This document shows positions 50,214 through 59,116 of a stretch of 64,000 bases of DNA, piece after piece. Where the stretch lies: assembly GCF_000347635.1 (NCBI RefSeq), contig NC_020514.1, forward strand, positions 1,116,001 to 1,180,000, written 5' to 3'. The number at the start of each line of letters is the position of its first letter. Position 1 is the stretch's first letter. The stretch comes from Paraglaciecola psychrophila 170. Lineage in GTDB: Bacteria > Pseudomonadota > Gammaproteobacteria > Enterobacterales > Alteromonadaceae. Both the position numbers and the translations under genes were made by a program. The notes under the pieces are model-generated. The model was not told the origin of the DNA. It saw only the letters and a program-made list of their open reading frames with translations, and searched no databases.

Positions 50214-52724
50214 ATGAAAAAATTTACATTAAGTGTATTGGCTGCCGCTGTTATATCAGTGACGCTGCCTTCGCAAGTTTTGGCACAAGCAGCTATTGGC
50301 GAACAACTAGCACAAGTACTGCCGACTATGAGCGGCGAAGAAACGATTATGGCAGTTGTTACATTTGAACAAATGAGCCCAGTATCGGTAAGTCAAATAC
50401 GTTCATTAAAAGCGTTAGGTATCGTTAAAGGCGTTCAGTTTTCTGCCGTGCCCGTGATGGGTCTTGTTGCTAATGTCGCACAAATTGAAGCTATCGCTGC
50501 AAGAGACGATGTTCGCTCAGTCTGGTTAAACCGTAAATTAGACTATTTCAACGCCAGCTCACGTCAAATAACTGGTGTAGACAAAATTCAAGGTGCTGAG
50601 TTTGCTAACCGTAATGGCGGCACTGAATACACTGGTAAAGGCGTCACTATTATGGTGAATGATTCTGGTATTGATGCCACCCATCAGGATCTGTTTTTTG
50701 GTGATGTAGTGGTCGATAACGTTCAAGCCGCTACGCATTCATTGGATCTTGCTGAGACTGGCATTACCGATGGTTTTGTCATTCAGGGACAACCTAATAC
50801 TGATCTAAATGTCGGCCATGGTACCCATTGTGCTGGAACAATAGCTGGTTCAGGGGTTATGTCTGATGGAAAATATAAAGGCGTAGCGCCTGATGCTGAT
50901 TTAGTTGGTTATGGCTCGGGAGCAGGCTTATTTATTTTGGATGCTGTCGGGGGGTATGATTATGCCATTAATCACGTATACGACTATGAACATCCGTTAC
51001 GTGTTATGAGTAACTCTTGGGGATCTGGCGGCAAGTTTGACCCTAAGGGCCCAGTAAACTTGGCGTCTTATAAAGCCTATAAGTTTGGAATTTTGTCAGT
51101 ATTTGCTGCGGGTAATGCTGGGTCTGGTGAAAATACCCATAACCCTTATGCTCAGATCCCTTGGGGAATGTCTGTAGGTGCAGGTGATACAAATGGTAAT
51201 TTGGTCAACTTTTCTTCTCGTGGTTTAGAATATGAAACGGGTGATTTCACTATGCCTGATGGGACAGATTGGACCTATAAGAATGAAGTTACGATCGTAG
51301 CACCAGGTCGTTACGTCATATCAACACGTTCATCTACTAATATGGTTGCCAACGGTAATCAAGCAGATTCCGTTATTGAGCCCGCTTATTTACCTTTTTA
51401 TACGCGTATATCGGGTACCTCTATGGCAACACCTCACGCAGCAGGCGTTGTGGCTCTGGTAATGGAAGCTAACCCATCGTTAAACATTGATGAAGTGAAA
51501 CAACTAATAAAAGAGTCGGCTACTAATATGCCTGGCTATGAAGCGTGGGAAGTAGGGGCGGGTTATATTAATGCGCGCGCTGCGGTAGCCGCAGCAAAGG
51601 GATTTGACAATAACCAAAAAGAGACAATTAACAACAGTTCAGATTCAGAATTTTTTGCAAATATCGATATGCAAGCTCAAAAGATCTCTGAAGGAAAATT
51701 AGCTTTTGATACCGTAGAGTCACAAGTAATTGAGCTCGAAGTTGGTCCCAATGCAAAATTCGTAAGTGTCGGTGTAACTGCTTTGGCAGCCATTAAAGCC
51801 ATTCTCGAAGATCCAGATGGAAATCGTTACGAAGGAGATTTCACAGCGCCTCTTTTGGCTGACAGCTCAGTTATTACTGCTCCTGCTAAATCAGGTACTT
51901 GGAAATTATCTATGCAACCTGATGCTTTTGGTCTAGAAGTGTCGCCCCTAGGAGTTGCCTACGATGAGCAAGCTCAAACTGACGAAGCAAGTGATAACCG
52001 CGTTACTTACTGGGCATGGCAAGACGTATATCAGGGCTCAGATGGTATGGATGATGTAATAGGCCATAGTCAACAAGATGCAATAGAAAACGCAGTTCTT
52101 GAGCGTTTAATGGACGGTCGCCCGACTGGGCAGTTTGAACCTGATTCAATGCTGTCCCGTAAAGAATTAGCAAAGGCATTAGTTATGGGTGCAGCAGTGC
52201 GTCAGCATCGTAGCCTTGATAATGAGCCAGAAATTATGATTACTGGCGTTGGCAACAGATATCGGACTTATGCTGAGTCAGTCATTGTGCCTGGTGCAGC
52301 GTTGAAAGATGCGAAACAACAATTTGGTCCAGTCATGATGGCTGATGGTGGCGATTTCCGCGGTGGTGATGCGGTGAAGCGCGCAGAGCTAGCCTACAGT
52401 TTGGTACAAGTTATTGGCAAGGCACAAATTGCTATGGACTTTGGTGATGATCACCAGGTCACCGTTAACTACAACGGACAGACAATAACGATTGCTGACC
52501 AAGGCACTATTCCCAGTGACATGCGAGGATATGTACAAGTTGCACTTGATGAGGAACTTTTAGGTGCTAGTTACAATATAACGCAAGAACAATTCGGCTT
52601 AGAGCCCAAAATTGGCGCCAATTTTAACCCTGACAACGGCATCACACGAGCTGGCTATGCCATTATTGCTAACAAAATAGATTCACTTTATTTTGTATCA
52701 GGAACTGCCTCTAACGCTGAATAG
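50214..52724 (+). CDS. Secreted S8 (subtilisin-like) serine peptidase with SLH-like C-terminus, copy 1
   Basis: Extracellular peptidase of 836 residues. Signal peptide 1-24 (MKKFTLSVLAAAVISVTLPS onward). An I9-like prodomain follows (about 30-115). In the catalytic domain Asp150 is in NDSGIDATHQD, His202 in GHGTHCAGT, Asn302 in AAGNAGSG and Ser403 in GTSMATPH. Residues about 470-600 form a beta-rich domain. The C-terminal 210 residues hold S-layer-homology-like units (LMDGRPTGQFEPDSMLSRKE). Copy 2 follows in tandem after 165 bases; a terminator lies between, so each is transcribed from its own promoter. Confidence 0.92.
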   Translation: MKKFTLSVLAAAVISVTLPSQVLAQAAIGEQLAQVLPTMSGEETIMAVVTFEQMSPVSVSQIRSLKALGIVKGVQFSAVPVMGLVANVAQIEAIAARDDVRSVWLNRKLDYFNASSRQITGVDKIQGAEFANRNGGTEYTGKGVTIMVNDSGIDATHQDLFFGDVVVDNVQAATHSLDLAETGITDGFVIQGQPNTDLNVGHGTHCAGTIAGSGVMSDGKYKGVAPDADLVGYGSGAGLFILDAVGGYDYAINHVYDYEHPLRVMSNSWGSGGKFDPKGPVNLASYKAYKFGILSVFAAGNAGSGENTHNPYAQIPWGMSVGAGDTNGNLVNFSSRGLEYETGDFTMPDGTDWTYKNEVTIVAPGRYVISTRSSTNMVANGNQADSVIEPAYLPFYTRISGTSMATPHAAGVVALVMEANPSLNIDEVKQLIKESATNMPGYEAWEVGAGYINARAAVAAAKGFDNNQKETINNSSDSEFFANIDMQAQKISEGKLAFDTVESQVIELEVGPNAKFVSVGVTALAAIKAILEDPDGNRYEGDFTAPLLADSSVITAPAKSGTWKLSMQPDAFGLEVSPLGVAYDEQAQTDEASDNRVTYWAWQDVYQGSDGMDDVIGHSQQDAIENAVLERLMDGRPTGQFEPDSMLSRKELAKALVMGAAVRQHRSLDNEPEIMITGVGNRYRTYAESVIVPGAALKDAKQQFGPVMMADGGDFRGGDAVKRAELAYSLVQVIGKAQIAMDFGDDHQVTVNYNGQTITIADQGTIPSDMRGYVQVALDEELLGASYNITQEQFGLEPKIGANFNPDNGITRAGYAIIANKIDSLYFVSGTASNAE

Positions 52725-52749
52725 CGATAGTGTTTTAAGTTCTGTTTAA

Positions 52750-52776
52750 CGCCCCGCTTGCGGGGCGTCTTTATTT
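52750..52776 (+). terminator. Rho-independent terminator after S8 peptidase 1
   Basis: An 8-bp GC stem, CGCCCCGC-TT-GCGGGGCG, is followed by TCTTTATTT. Confidence 0.93.
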
Positions 52777-52796
52777 GTAACCAATTCAAAATTAGA

Positions 52797-52812
52797 TAGG
52801 GGGAACCCCCTA
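52797..52812. promoter_or_regulatory. Palindromic operator-like site upstream of S8 peptidase 2
   Basis: TAGGGG-GAAC-CCCCTA is a 6-4-6 inverted repeat with the half-sites of the 50119 site. It ends 78 bases before the start at 52890, nearly the same distance as in copy 1. Confidence 0.7.
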
Positions 52813-52889
52813 TTTCTAAATTTTCACTATCCCGACAGAATACTTAAAAAAACATGTCAATTATTTTAATAATAAGAGCGAGTAAAGAA

Positions 52890-55397
52890 ATGAAAAAATT
52901 TACCTTAAGTGCAATAGCCGCCGCAACCATGGCGTTGACTATGCCGTCAGTCGTGTCAGCTGAAGCTGCCATTGGTCAACAGTTAGCTGAGTTTTTACCT
53001 ACTATGACCGCAACCGAAACGGTTATGGCTGTTGTTACTTATAATCAATTAGAGCCAGTTTCTACAACCCAACTTGAGCATCTTTCTACACTGGGTATTA
53101 GTCAGGCGGTTCAGTTTGCTTCGGTTCCTGTTATTGGGGTAGTGGCTAACCTAGAACAAATTAAAGCCATTGCTAAACGCAGTGATGTACGCTCGGTATG
53201 GTTAAATCGTCATCTAGAATACTTTAATGCTGATGCTCGCCAAATTACTGGTGTCGCTTCAATACAAGGTGATGATTTTGTTGAACTTAACGGTGTCGAA
53301 TATACTGGTAAGGGGGTCACTGTGATGGTGAACGATTCGGGTATCGATGCCACCCATCAGGATTTATTTTTTGGGGATAAAGTTATCGACAATGTGCAAG
53401 GTCTAACCCACGCGAGTGCCCTAAGCATTGTTGGAGTTACTGAAGGTTTGATCATTAAAAACCAACCTAACACTGATACTAATTCAGGTCACGGCACCCA
53501 TTGCGCAGGCACAATTGCTGGCTTAGGTGTCATGTCAGACGGTAAGTATACTGGTGCAGCGCCCGATGCTAAGCTAGTGGGCTATGGCTCAGGTGCGGTG
53601 ATTGCTATTCTTGATACTATCGGCGCTTACGACTACGCCATTAGCAAGGGCGATAGTTACGACGAAGGCCCGTTACGGGTAATGAGTAATTCATGGGGGT
53701 CAAGTGGCAAGTTTGATTCATCAGGCCCCGTTACTTTAGTGTCATATAAAGCACATAGATTGGGTATATTGTCTGTGTTTGCAGCCGGCAATTCAGGTTC
53801 AGGCGAAGATACACATAACCCTTATGCTCAAATCCCTTGGGGAATGTCTATTGGCGCAGGTGAAAAAGACGGCACTCTTGCTGGTTTTTCTTCAAGAGGT
53901 TACAAGTGGGAATCAGGTGATTTCACTATGCCTGATGGCACAAACTGGACATATAACAACGAAGTGACCGTCGTGGCTCCAGGCGTAGATATTATCTCTA
54001 CTCGCGCTCTCACCAATGCAGGTGCTAACGGTGGTGCCGACGATGTAGAGGCGATGGACGCAACGCATGTACCGTTCTATACCATGATATCAGGTACATC
54101 TATGGCAACGCCTCACGTAGCCGGAATTGTTGCCCTGATGATGGAAGCTAATCCAGATTTGGACACACTCACAATCAAAAGATTGTTACAAGAATCCGCT
54201 ACTAATATGCCAGGTTACGAACGTTATGAAGTCGGTGCTGGATATGTGAATGCACGTGCAGCAGTTGCAGCAGCGAAAAGCTTTGATATGAACCATAAAG
54301 TAACGGTGAACAACCTACGCGACAAAGTGTTTAATGCGAATGCATTGATTAAAATCAGTGACAAGACCTTTACAGATAACATCTGGGTAATGCCCGCTGG
54401 CACAACAGAGCCAGTAGGATTGAAAAATGCATTTACGTTTGACGTACATGCTGATGCCATCTGGGTTAAAGGGTCAGCGAGTACACTTGCTAATACTTCT
54501 AAACTGGTTTTAATTGACCCACAAGGTAATGAATACTTTGGTAACTTAACGTTGCCTGTGCTTGGGACTGAAATGCGTGTTACTGCTCCTGCGATGGAAG
54601 GCACTTGGAGTGTCCGTGTAGACGGTCTGACGTCTTTGTCTGGTGTTAATCCTGACCCGCTTGGATTAACCAATGGCCCCATGGCGCCTGATAATTTTGA
54701 CGTTACCATCACATTTGAAGATTTGATTGGCTTTGATGGAGTAGTCGATATAACAGGCCATCCATATGAAAAAGCGATGCAATATGCTGTTAGCAAACGA
54801 CTGATGGATGGTTTTAACGACCGTGGTTTCCGCCCAGACGCAAAGTTAAAACGTAAAGACCTCGCTAAGTACTTAGTCATGGGTGGCGCTGTTCGTCAAT
54901 ACCGTGATCTAGACAACGAGCCGCAGCCAGCTCTTAGTTCAGTTCCTACTAGTTATAAAGCATTTGTTGAATCTGTATCGGTTGAGGGGGGCGCATTGAA
55001 AGATAAGCTGCTTAACCAAGCTCCTATCATGCTTAGCGAAGGGGGTAACTTTGCACCTAAGGGACGGGTAAATAAACTAGATCTTGCTTACAGCCTAGTA
55101 CAAGTATTAGGGCTTGAATCGGTCGCTAAAGCGTTTGATCCTAGCGATGATATTACCGTTGACTATAATGGTCAGATTATTGTGTTAGCAGATCAAGATA
55201 ACATTCCAGACGATATGAAAGGTTATGTGCAAGTTGCAATACAGCTTTCATTATTGAATGTTAACTTCGCCGTGGTTCAAGGCTATTACGACTTGACGCC
55301 GCAGCTAACTGCGACCTTCAAACCAGGTTACAAAGTGACCCGCGCAGAATACGCGGTTACGGCTGGTCGTTTTTTTGGACAATACTTCAGTCAGTAA
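52890..55397 (+). CDS. Secreted S8 (subtilisin-like) serine peptidase with SLH-like C-terminus, copy 2
   Basis: Paralogue of the upstream gene, 835 residues, with the same order: signal peptide, I9-like prodomain, S8 catalytic domain (Asp149, His201, Ser404), beta-rich domain, SLH-like tail (LMDGFNDRGFRPDAKLKRKD). The start at 52890 is set by alignment with copy 1 (both MKKFTLS); the frame is open to an ATG at 52854, but that prefix does not fit a signal. Long nearly identical stretches (for example NPYAQIPWGMS) show a fairly old but clear duplication. A strong terminator ends it. Confidence 0.92.
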   Translation: MKKFTLSAIAAATMALTMPSVVSAEAAIGQQLAEFLPTMTATETVMAVVTYNQLEPVSTTQLEHLSTLGISQAVQFASVPVIGVVANLEQIKAIAKRSDVRSVWLNRHLEYFNADARQITGVASIQGDDFVELNGVEYTGKGVTVMVNDSGIDATHQDLFFGDKVIDNVQGLTHASALSIVGVTEGLIIKNQPNTDTNSGHGTHCAGTIAGLGVMSDGKYTGAAPDAKLVGYGSGAVIAILDTIGAYDYAISKGDSYDEGPLRVMSNSWGSSGKFDSSGPVTLVSYKAHRLGILSVFAAGNSGSGEDTHNPYAQIPWGMSIGAGEKDGTLAGFSSRGYKWESGDFTMPDGTNWTYNNEVTVVAPGVDIISTRALTNAGANGGADDVEAMDATHVPFYTMISGTSMATPHVAGIVALMMEANPDLDTLTIKRLLQESATNMPGYERYEVGAGYVNARAAVAAAKSFDMNHKVTVNNLRDKVFNANALIKISDKTFTDNIWVMPAGTTEPVGLKNAFTFDVHADAIWVKGSASTLANTSKLVLIDPQGNEYFGNLTLPVLGTEMRVTAPAMEGTWSVRVDGLTSLSGVNPDPLGLTNGPMAPDNFDVTITFEDLIGFDGVVDITGHPYEKAMQYAVSKRLMDGFNDRGFRPDAKLKRKDLAKYLVMGGAVRQYRDLDNEPQPALSSVPTSYKAFVESVSVEGGALKDKLLNQAPIMLSEGGNFAPKGRVNKLDLAYSLVQVLGLESVAKAFDPSDDITVDYNGQIIVLADQDNIPDDMKGYVQVAIQLSLLNVNFAVVQGYYDLTPQLTATFKPGYKVTRAEYAVTAGRFFGQYFSQ

Positions 55398-55412
55398 TAT
55401 TAAAAAGTAACC

Positions 55413-55438
55413 AGGAGGCCAATCGGCCTCCTTTTTTT
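55413..55438 (+). terminator. Rho-independent terminator after S8 peptidase 2
   Basis: AGGAGGCC-AATC-GGCCTCCT followed by a run of seven T. Confidence 0.93.
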
Positions 55439-55748
55439 ATATGTGAAACAATTTTACAGGTTATGTATCCCTTAAATCATTGTTAATATTATTACCACAA
55501 TCAAATCCTCGGCTCTACACACAAACTCACTCAAATTTGCCTCATCTGTTCGAGCATACTAAAGTTTGCAACTAGGAATTAATTTTTGAAACTTGCATTA
55601 GGTCGGGTTTGTGCTGTGAGCTCACAGCCATTTGCGGTCGTTCATTAACGATGCCAGAACGCGCAGCTTTTAAATTGGTGTTTATGTGGTCGCGAAGCGT
55701 TAAGCCACAAAAAGAGCACAAGAAAAGCTTTCGTCGTTGCTGGCCTTA
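55439..55748. other. Intergenic region after the S8 tandem
   Basis: About 310 bases with no gene. A perfect 16-bp palindrome, GCTGTGAGCTCACAGC, lies at about 55612-55627. A TGTGG...CCACA imperfect inverted repeat lies near 55685. Their role is unknown. Confidence 0.4.
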
Positions 55749-56222
55749 TTAACTGCACAATGCTTCTTTAATACATTTAACTCTCTGGTCGCTCAATATG
55801 GGCCCCTTGAGTATTAATATGTGGGCATTAATATGCTTTCTAAAAGATGCATATTCGCCAACGACTTCATGAGGTATCAGTACTGCATCGATTACATCAA
55901 AGTTTTCATCGTATATCACTGCGGCCAATTCATCGAAGTCTTTTTCATCATATTTTCGGATGGCACTTAGCTGGCGTGACCTATTGTCTGGCGTAATTCG
56001 GCGGCCTTTAATTTGCACTCTGACATTATTTTTATCCATGCCGTCATAGCCTGCTTTTGAATTAGCTTGTAACTCAAGATTAAGAGCTTTTGCCACAAGC
56101 CACTCAGTATAATCTCCGAGTGGATTATTCTTAGTACGAACAACCCTTCTATCTTTCAGCTCATCGATGACCGATGATTGAAGACGAAGAAGATCTTTAA
56201 TACCTAATTCATTGAAGTTCAC
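55749..56222 (-). CDS. Orphan protein resembling PD-(D/E)xK nucleases (DUF6998-like)
   Basis: Cytoplasmic protein of 157 residues. The arrangement GDYTEWLVAKAL (Glu near 39), then AGYDGMD, then VRVQIKGRR (Q-x-K in the third strand) recalls the PD-(D/E)xK nuclease core, as in some DUF6998 and restriction-like proteins. A domain of unknown type completes it. No methylase or other defence gene is adjacent. A weak ribosome site. The nuclease reading is inference from motif order. Confidence 0.55.
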   Translation of the reverse strand: MNFNELGIKDLLRLQSSVIDELKDRRVVRTKNNPLGDYTEWLVAKALNLELQANSKAGYDGMDKNNVRVQIKGRRITPDNRSRQLSAIRKYDEKDFDELAAVIYDENFDVIDAVLIPHEVVGEYASFRKHINAHILILKGPILSDQRVKCIKEALCS

Positions 56223-56402
56223 TCGTTCCCTCTTTGACAGCTAATCGTTTATTAGTGCGACATTTCAAGGTCGACAATCTTGAAAACTAGACTACCTTGT
56301 ATAGTTGAAAAGTCCAGAGTGAGTACGCTAAGGCGTTTATGAGTCAGTTATATGACTATAATTCGCTCATTGGAGCCATTCGCTGAGCGTCACAAATGTA
56401 CC

Positions 56403-56561
56403 CAGCCTGTGTGAAAACTATTTTCAAGCCATTATTTAAACGAGAACTGATGTAAATATGCGTCTTACATTAAAATCTGACTAAGTTTTCTAACCAATCA
56501 AATACACATTTTACGTAGCATTGCGTTATTAATTTGGTCATTGGAGTTTTCACACAGTCTG
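56403..56561 (+). mobile_element. MITE-like element, copy 1 (159 bp)
   Basis: Non-coding 159-bp element with terminal inverted repeats: the left end is CAGCCTGTGTGAAAACT, the right end on the reverse strand CAGACTGTGTGAAAACT. A second copy of exactly the same length lies inverted at 60627-60785. No transposase inside. Confidence 0.8.
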
Positions 56562-56773
56562 TGCCATAAGGGGACATTCATCATTAGCTTGATAAAACTA
56601 GTTTAGATAGTTGTGAGAGCCTCTATAGAAGAAGTTGAGTTTACTTCAATGAAGTTGCTTAAAATTGAAGTATTTAAGCTTTGTCACATGCAAACTTTAT
56701 CTCTAGATATGGTTTCAAACTTATTTGACTGTGACATGCCACCAGATATTCTTTCTGCTCTATTTTAATTAAG
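56562..56773 (+). other. Short gap with a possible 51-codon gene
   Basis: A frame at 56613-56768 (GTG start, VRASIEEVEFTSMKLLKIEV onward, stop TAA) is open and abuts the next gene's 3' end. There is no ribosome site or recognisable family, so it is listed only as a possibility. Confidence 0.3.
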
Positions 56774-57169
56774 TTAAAAGTTAATATCATAATTAAAATA
56801 GTGTATGTCGAATACAATAGCCAAAACATTAGGAAATGGACTTTCTTCTATAGGATATTTTAAAAGGAATTTGAAGTCCCCCTTACCATTCTGGTCATTG
56901 ACTTGAATAAGTGTAGGTAGTCCAAAACCTTGTTTTTTCTTTCTTAAATGGGACACAAGCGAATTACTTTCTTTGTTGTTAGGAAGTTCTATTATTTTTT
57001 TATTTAAGGATCCCAATAGCATCATCAAAAAACCTTGCCACTTAGCTCCTATATAAAACTTCGAAGCATCAATATCTAAGCTTTTTAATAGTGAAATAAT
57101 ATCGCTTCGTAACGTTTCCAATCCAATTAGTTGGCTGAAATACTTATGATCGTCGGAATGCCATTCCAT
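56774..57169 (-). CDS. Hypothetical protein, 131 residues
   Basis: AT-rich gene for a soluble protein I do not recognise. It begins MEWHSDDHKYFSQLIG, has a helical middle (ISLLKSLDIDASKFYIG) and ends in an aromatic, acidic segment (IVFDIHYFNYDINF). No signal peptide. Base composition is lower in GC than the neighbours, consistent with an accessory gene. It lies between a MITE and an IS200-type element. Confidence 0.5.
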   Translation of the reverse strand: MEWHSDDHKYFSQLIGLETLRSDIISLLKSLDIDASKFYIGAKWQGFLMMLLGSLNKKIIELPNNKESNSLVSHLRKKKQGFGLPTLIQVNDQNGKGDFKFLLKYPIEESPFPNVLAIVFDIHYFNYDINF

Positions 57170-57208
57170 AGTAATATCAAGCTAAAGAAGACACCTAGAA
57201 GCTAAAGA

Positions 57209-57462
57209 AAGCTAAAGAAGACACCCATTTTTAGGAAGTAGCAAATCACCTGTTATGCCCTAAACTATAAGGTATTCACACAACCAAGGATGGTCTGTTA
57301 TGCCTCAGCCACGTAGGAATCAAATCAGTTTAATCAAGCTAAAGAAGACACCCATTTTTAGGAAGTAGCAAATCACCTGTTATGTCCTAAACTATAAGGT
57401 ATTCACACAACCAAGGATGGTCTGTTATGCCTCAGCCACGTAGGAATCAAATCAGTTTAATC
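57209..57462 (+). repeat. Tandem 127-bp duplication covering the head of the transposase gene
   Basis: 57209-57335 and 57336-57462 are identical but for one base (GCCC versus GTCC). Each carries the left element end, the leader and the first 12 codons (MPQPRRNQISLI). Only the second copy leads into the full gene. The short word GCTAAAGAAGACACC is also present once more at 57181. Confidence 0.95.
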
Positions 57463-58629
57463 GATACCCCTTATTACCACTGTGTTTCCCGCTGCGTGCG
57501 TCGTTCTTTTTTGTGCGGTACGGATAAGTTTACTGGGCAGAGTTACGAACACCGCCGAGGTTGGGTAGAAGAGCGTTTGTTATTTTTGTCGTCGGTATTT
57601 GCTATCGACATTTGTGCTTATGCGGTCATGGGTAATCATACCCATGTGGTTCTGTGTGTGGACAAAGATATGGCTGAACGCTGGTCGATGAAAGAAGTTA
57701 TAAGACGTTGGCATCAGCTTTACCAAGGTACGTTATTGAGTCAAAAGTATCAAAGAGGCGGCACACTTAGTAAAGGGGAAATGATGAGTCTAGAGGAAAC
57801 AGTGACAACTTACCGTCAGCGTTTATACGACATCAGTTGGCTAATGCGTAACCTCAATGAGTACATTGCTCGCGAAGCTAACAAAGAAGATGGTTGCACA
57901 GGCAGGTTCTGGGAAGGCCGATTCAAATCTCAAGCTCTGTTAGATGAAACTGCAGTATTAGCCTATATGGCCTATGTGGACTTAAATCCTATTCGCGCCA
58001 AGATGGACACCACGCCAGAAACGTCAAAACACACCAGTATTCAAAATCGAATACATTCTCTTATCAAAGGCGAACAACCTAAAAATCTGATGCGTTTTGT
58101 GGGTAATCACAGACAAGATGTGCCTAAAGGCATTGCTTACAGCTTAATTGATTATTGTGAACTAGTAGATTGCACAGGTCGCTGTATTAGAGATGATAAA
58201 GCAGGATATATAGAGCAACAGCATAGCCCTATTCTTGAGCGGCTTAACATTAACGTAGAACAATGGTTAACCCTGACCACAGAGTTCGAAAAACACTTCA
58301 GTACTGCCGTAGGCAGTGAGCACATGTTACAGCAATTCAAACAGCACACAGACCATAGGCGTATACGAGGGATGGCAAAGGCAAGAGCCTTACTTCAATC
58401 AGCCTGAATCACATCTAAATTTATCCTCAAATCCTCTAATAATAAGTGTCTCAATCATACTGTCTGCAATTTGAGCTGTGCGCCCATGTTAACTGCATTC
58501 ATCTCGTTCAATCCCAAATAAGCTCGAGTTCCTCATTTTAAAACCAAGAAATGTGAATATCTCTGCCACTTTGTGCTTATTGAATATGCTGTGATTGGGT
58601 GTTTTATTACTTTGGGTGTCTCGTTTAGC
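57211..58629 (+). mobile_element. IS200/RAYT-like element with inverted end sequences
   Basis: The left word GCTAAAGAAGACACCC (57211-57226, repeated at 57338) is matched by GGGTGTCTCGTTTAGC (58614-58629), an inverted copy with 14 of 16 positions alike. The transposase gene lies between. The ends may be subterminal hairpin parts used by a Y1 transposase. Confidence 0.6.
57427..58407 (+). CDS. REP-associated tyrosine (Y1, IS200-like) transposase
   Basis: HUH endonuclease-type transposase of 326 residues. The N-terminus has TPYYHCVSRCVRRSFLCG, typical of the family. The metal-binding HUH motif is in MGNHTHVVL, and the helix with the likely catalytic Tyr is NLNEYIAREANKEDGC followed by TGRFWEGRFKSQ. 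It is longer than IS200 TnpA, as RAYT-type proteins of Alteromonadales are. Intact. Its start region is duplicated just upstream. Confidence 0.88.
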   Translation: MPQPRRNQISLIDTPYYHCVSRCVRRSFLCGTDKFTGQSYEHRRGWVEERLLFLSSVFAIDICAYAVMGNHTHVVLCVDKDMAERWSMKEVIRRWHQLYQGTLLSQKYQRGGTLSKGEMMSLEETVTTYRQRLYDISWLMRNLNEYIAREANKEDGCTGRFWEGRFKSQALLDETAVLAYMAYVDLNPIRAKMDTTPETSKHTSIQNRIHSLIKGEQPKNLMRFVGNHRQDVPKGIAYSLIDYCELVDCTGRCIRDDKAGYIEQQHSPILERLNINVEQWLTLTTEFEKHFSTAVGSEHMLQQFKQHTDHRRIRGMAKARALLQSA

Positions 58630-58754
58630 CGCTTTGTCTAGATAACAAATATTTTACCATGACAAGGCTATTTTTATTTATATTATTCAGTTAGTTATGC
58701 AGAATTTGGCGTTCAAGTTGAACTCCGAAACTTGAGTCTCTAATACAAATCCAT

Positions 58755-59045
58755 TTGATACCCATGCAGAAATCTATTGTACCATACCATCATGTTGATA
58801 AACTCATCAGCTCCATGATGAAGACGATGAAGATGAAGACCATGATAGCACAACATCGCGTCGCTAAGCGGTGCTTCTCGACAGGCCCCGTGGCAGCGGC
58901 TTATGAACTCAAGGTGGACGCGGGGGAGGTGCGACGAGATGACGCGCAAGTCGCTCTGGCGGCAAAATTCGATGCCCTGCACGAGTCTCTTGCCTCGCTC
59001 CCACCAGGACCCGTTCGCACCGACGATCCGACAGAGAGCAGCTGA
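58755..59045 (+). pseudogene. N-terminal part of a eukaryote-like AFG1 ATPase gene (frame 1)
   Basis: This reading frame holds the amino end of the AFG1-like gene completed in the next entry. After candidate starts at 58764 and 58815 (MMKTMKMKTMIAQHRVAKRC), it reads FSTGPVAAAYELKVDAGEVR, which combines a mitochondrial-presequence look (basic, ending FSTGP) with the start of the AFG1/ZapE domain (YELKVDAG). It stops at 59043-59045. Adding one base near 59042 joins it to the frame that reads TGSSPLLLARSLASAQSFLR and leads into the P-loop. The break may be a deletion, an error or a mis-handled intron. Confidence 0.65.
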
Positions 59046-59116
59046 CAGGCAGCAGTCCACTGTTACTGGCGCGATCCCTGGCATCCGCCCAGTCCTTTCT
59101 TCGAAAGAAGTTCCAT

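Noticed and set aside
54224..54880. 218-codon open frame on the minus strand
   Set aside because: It lies wholly antisense to the S8 peptidase copy 2, which has full family support.
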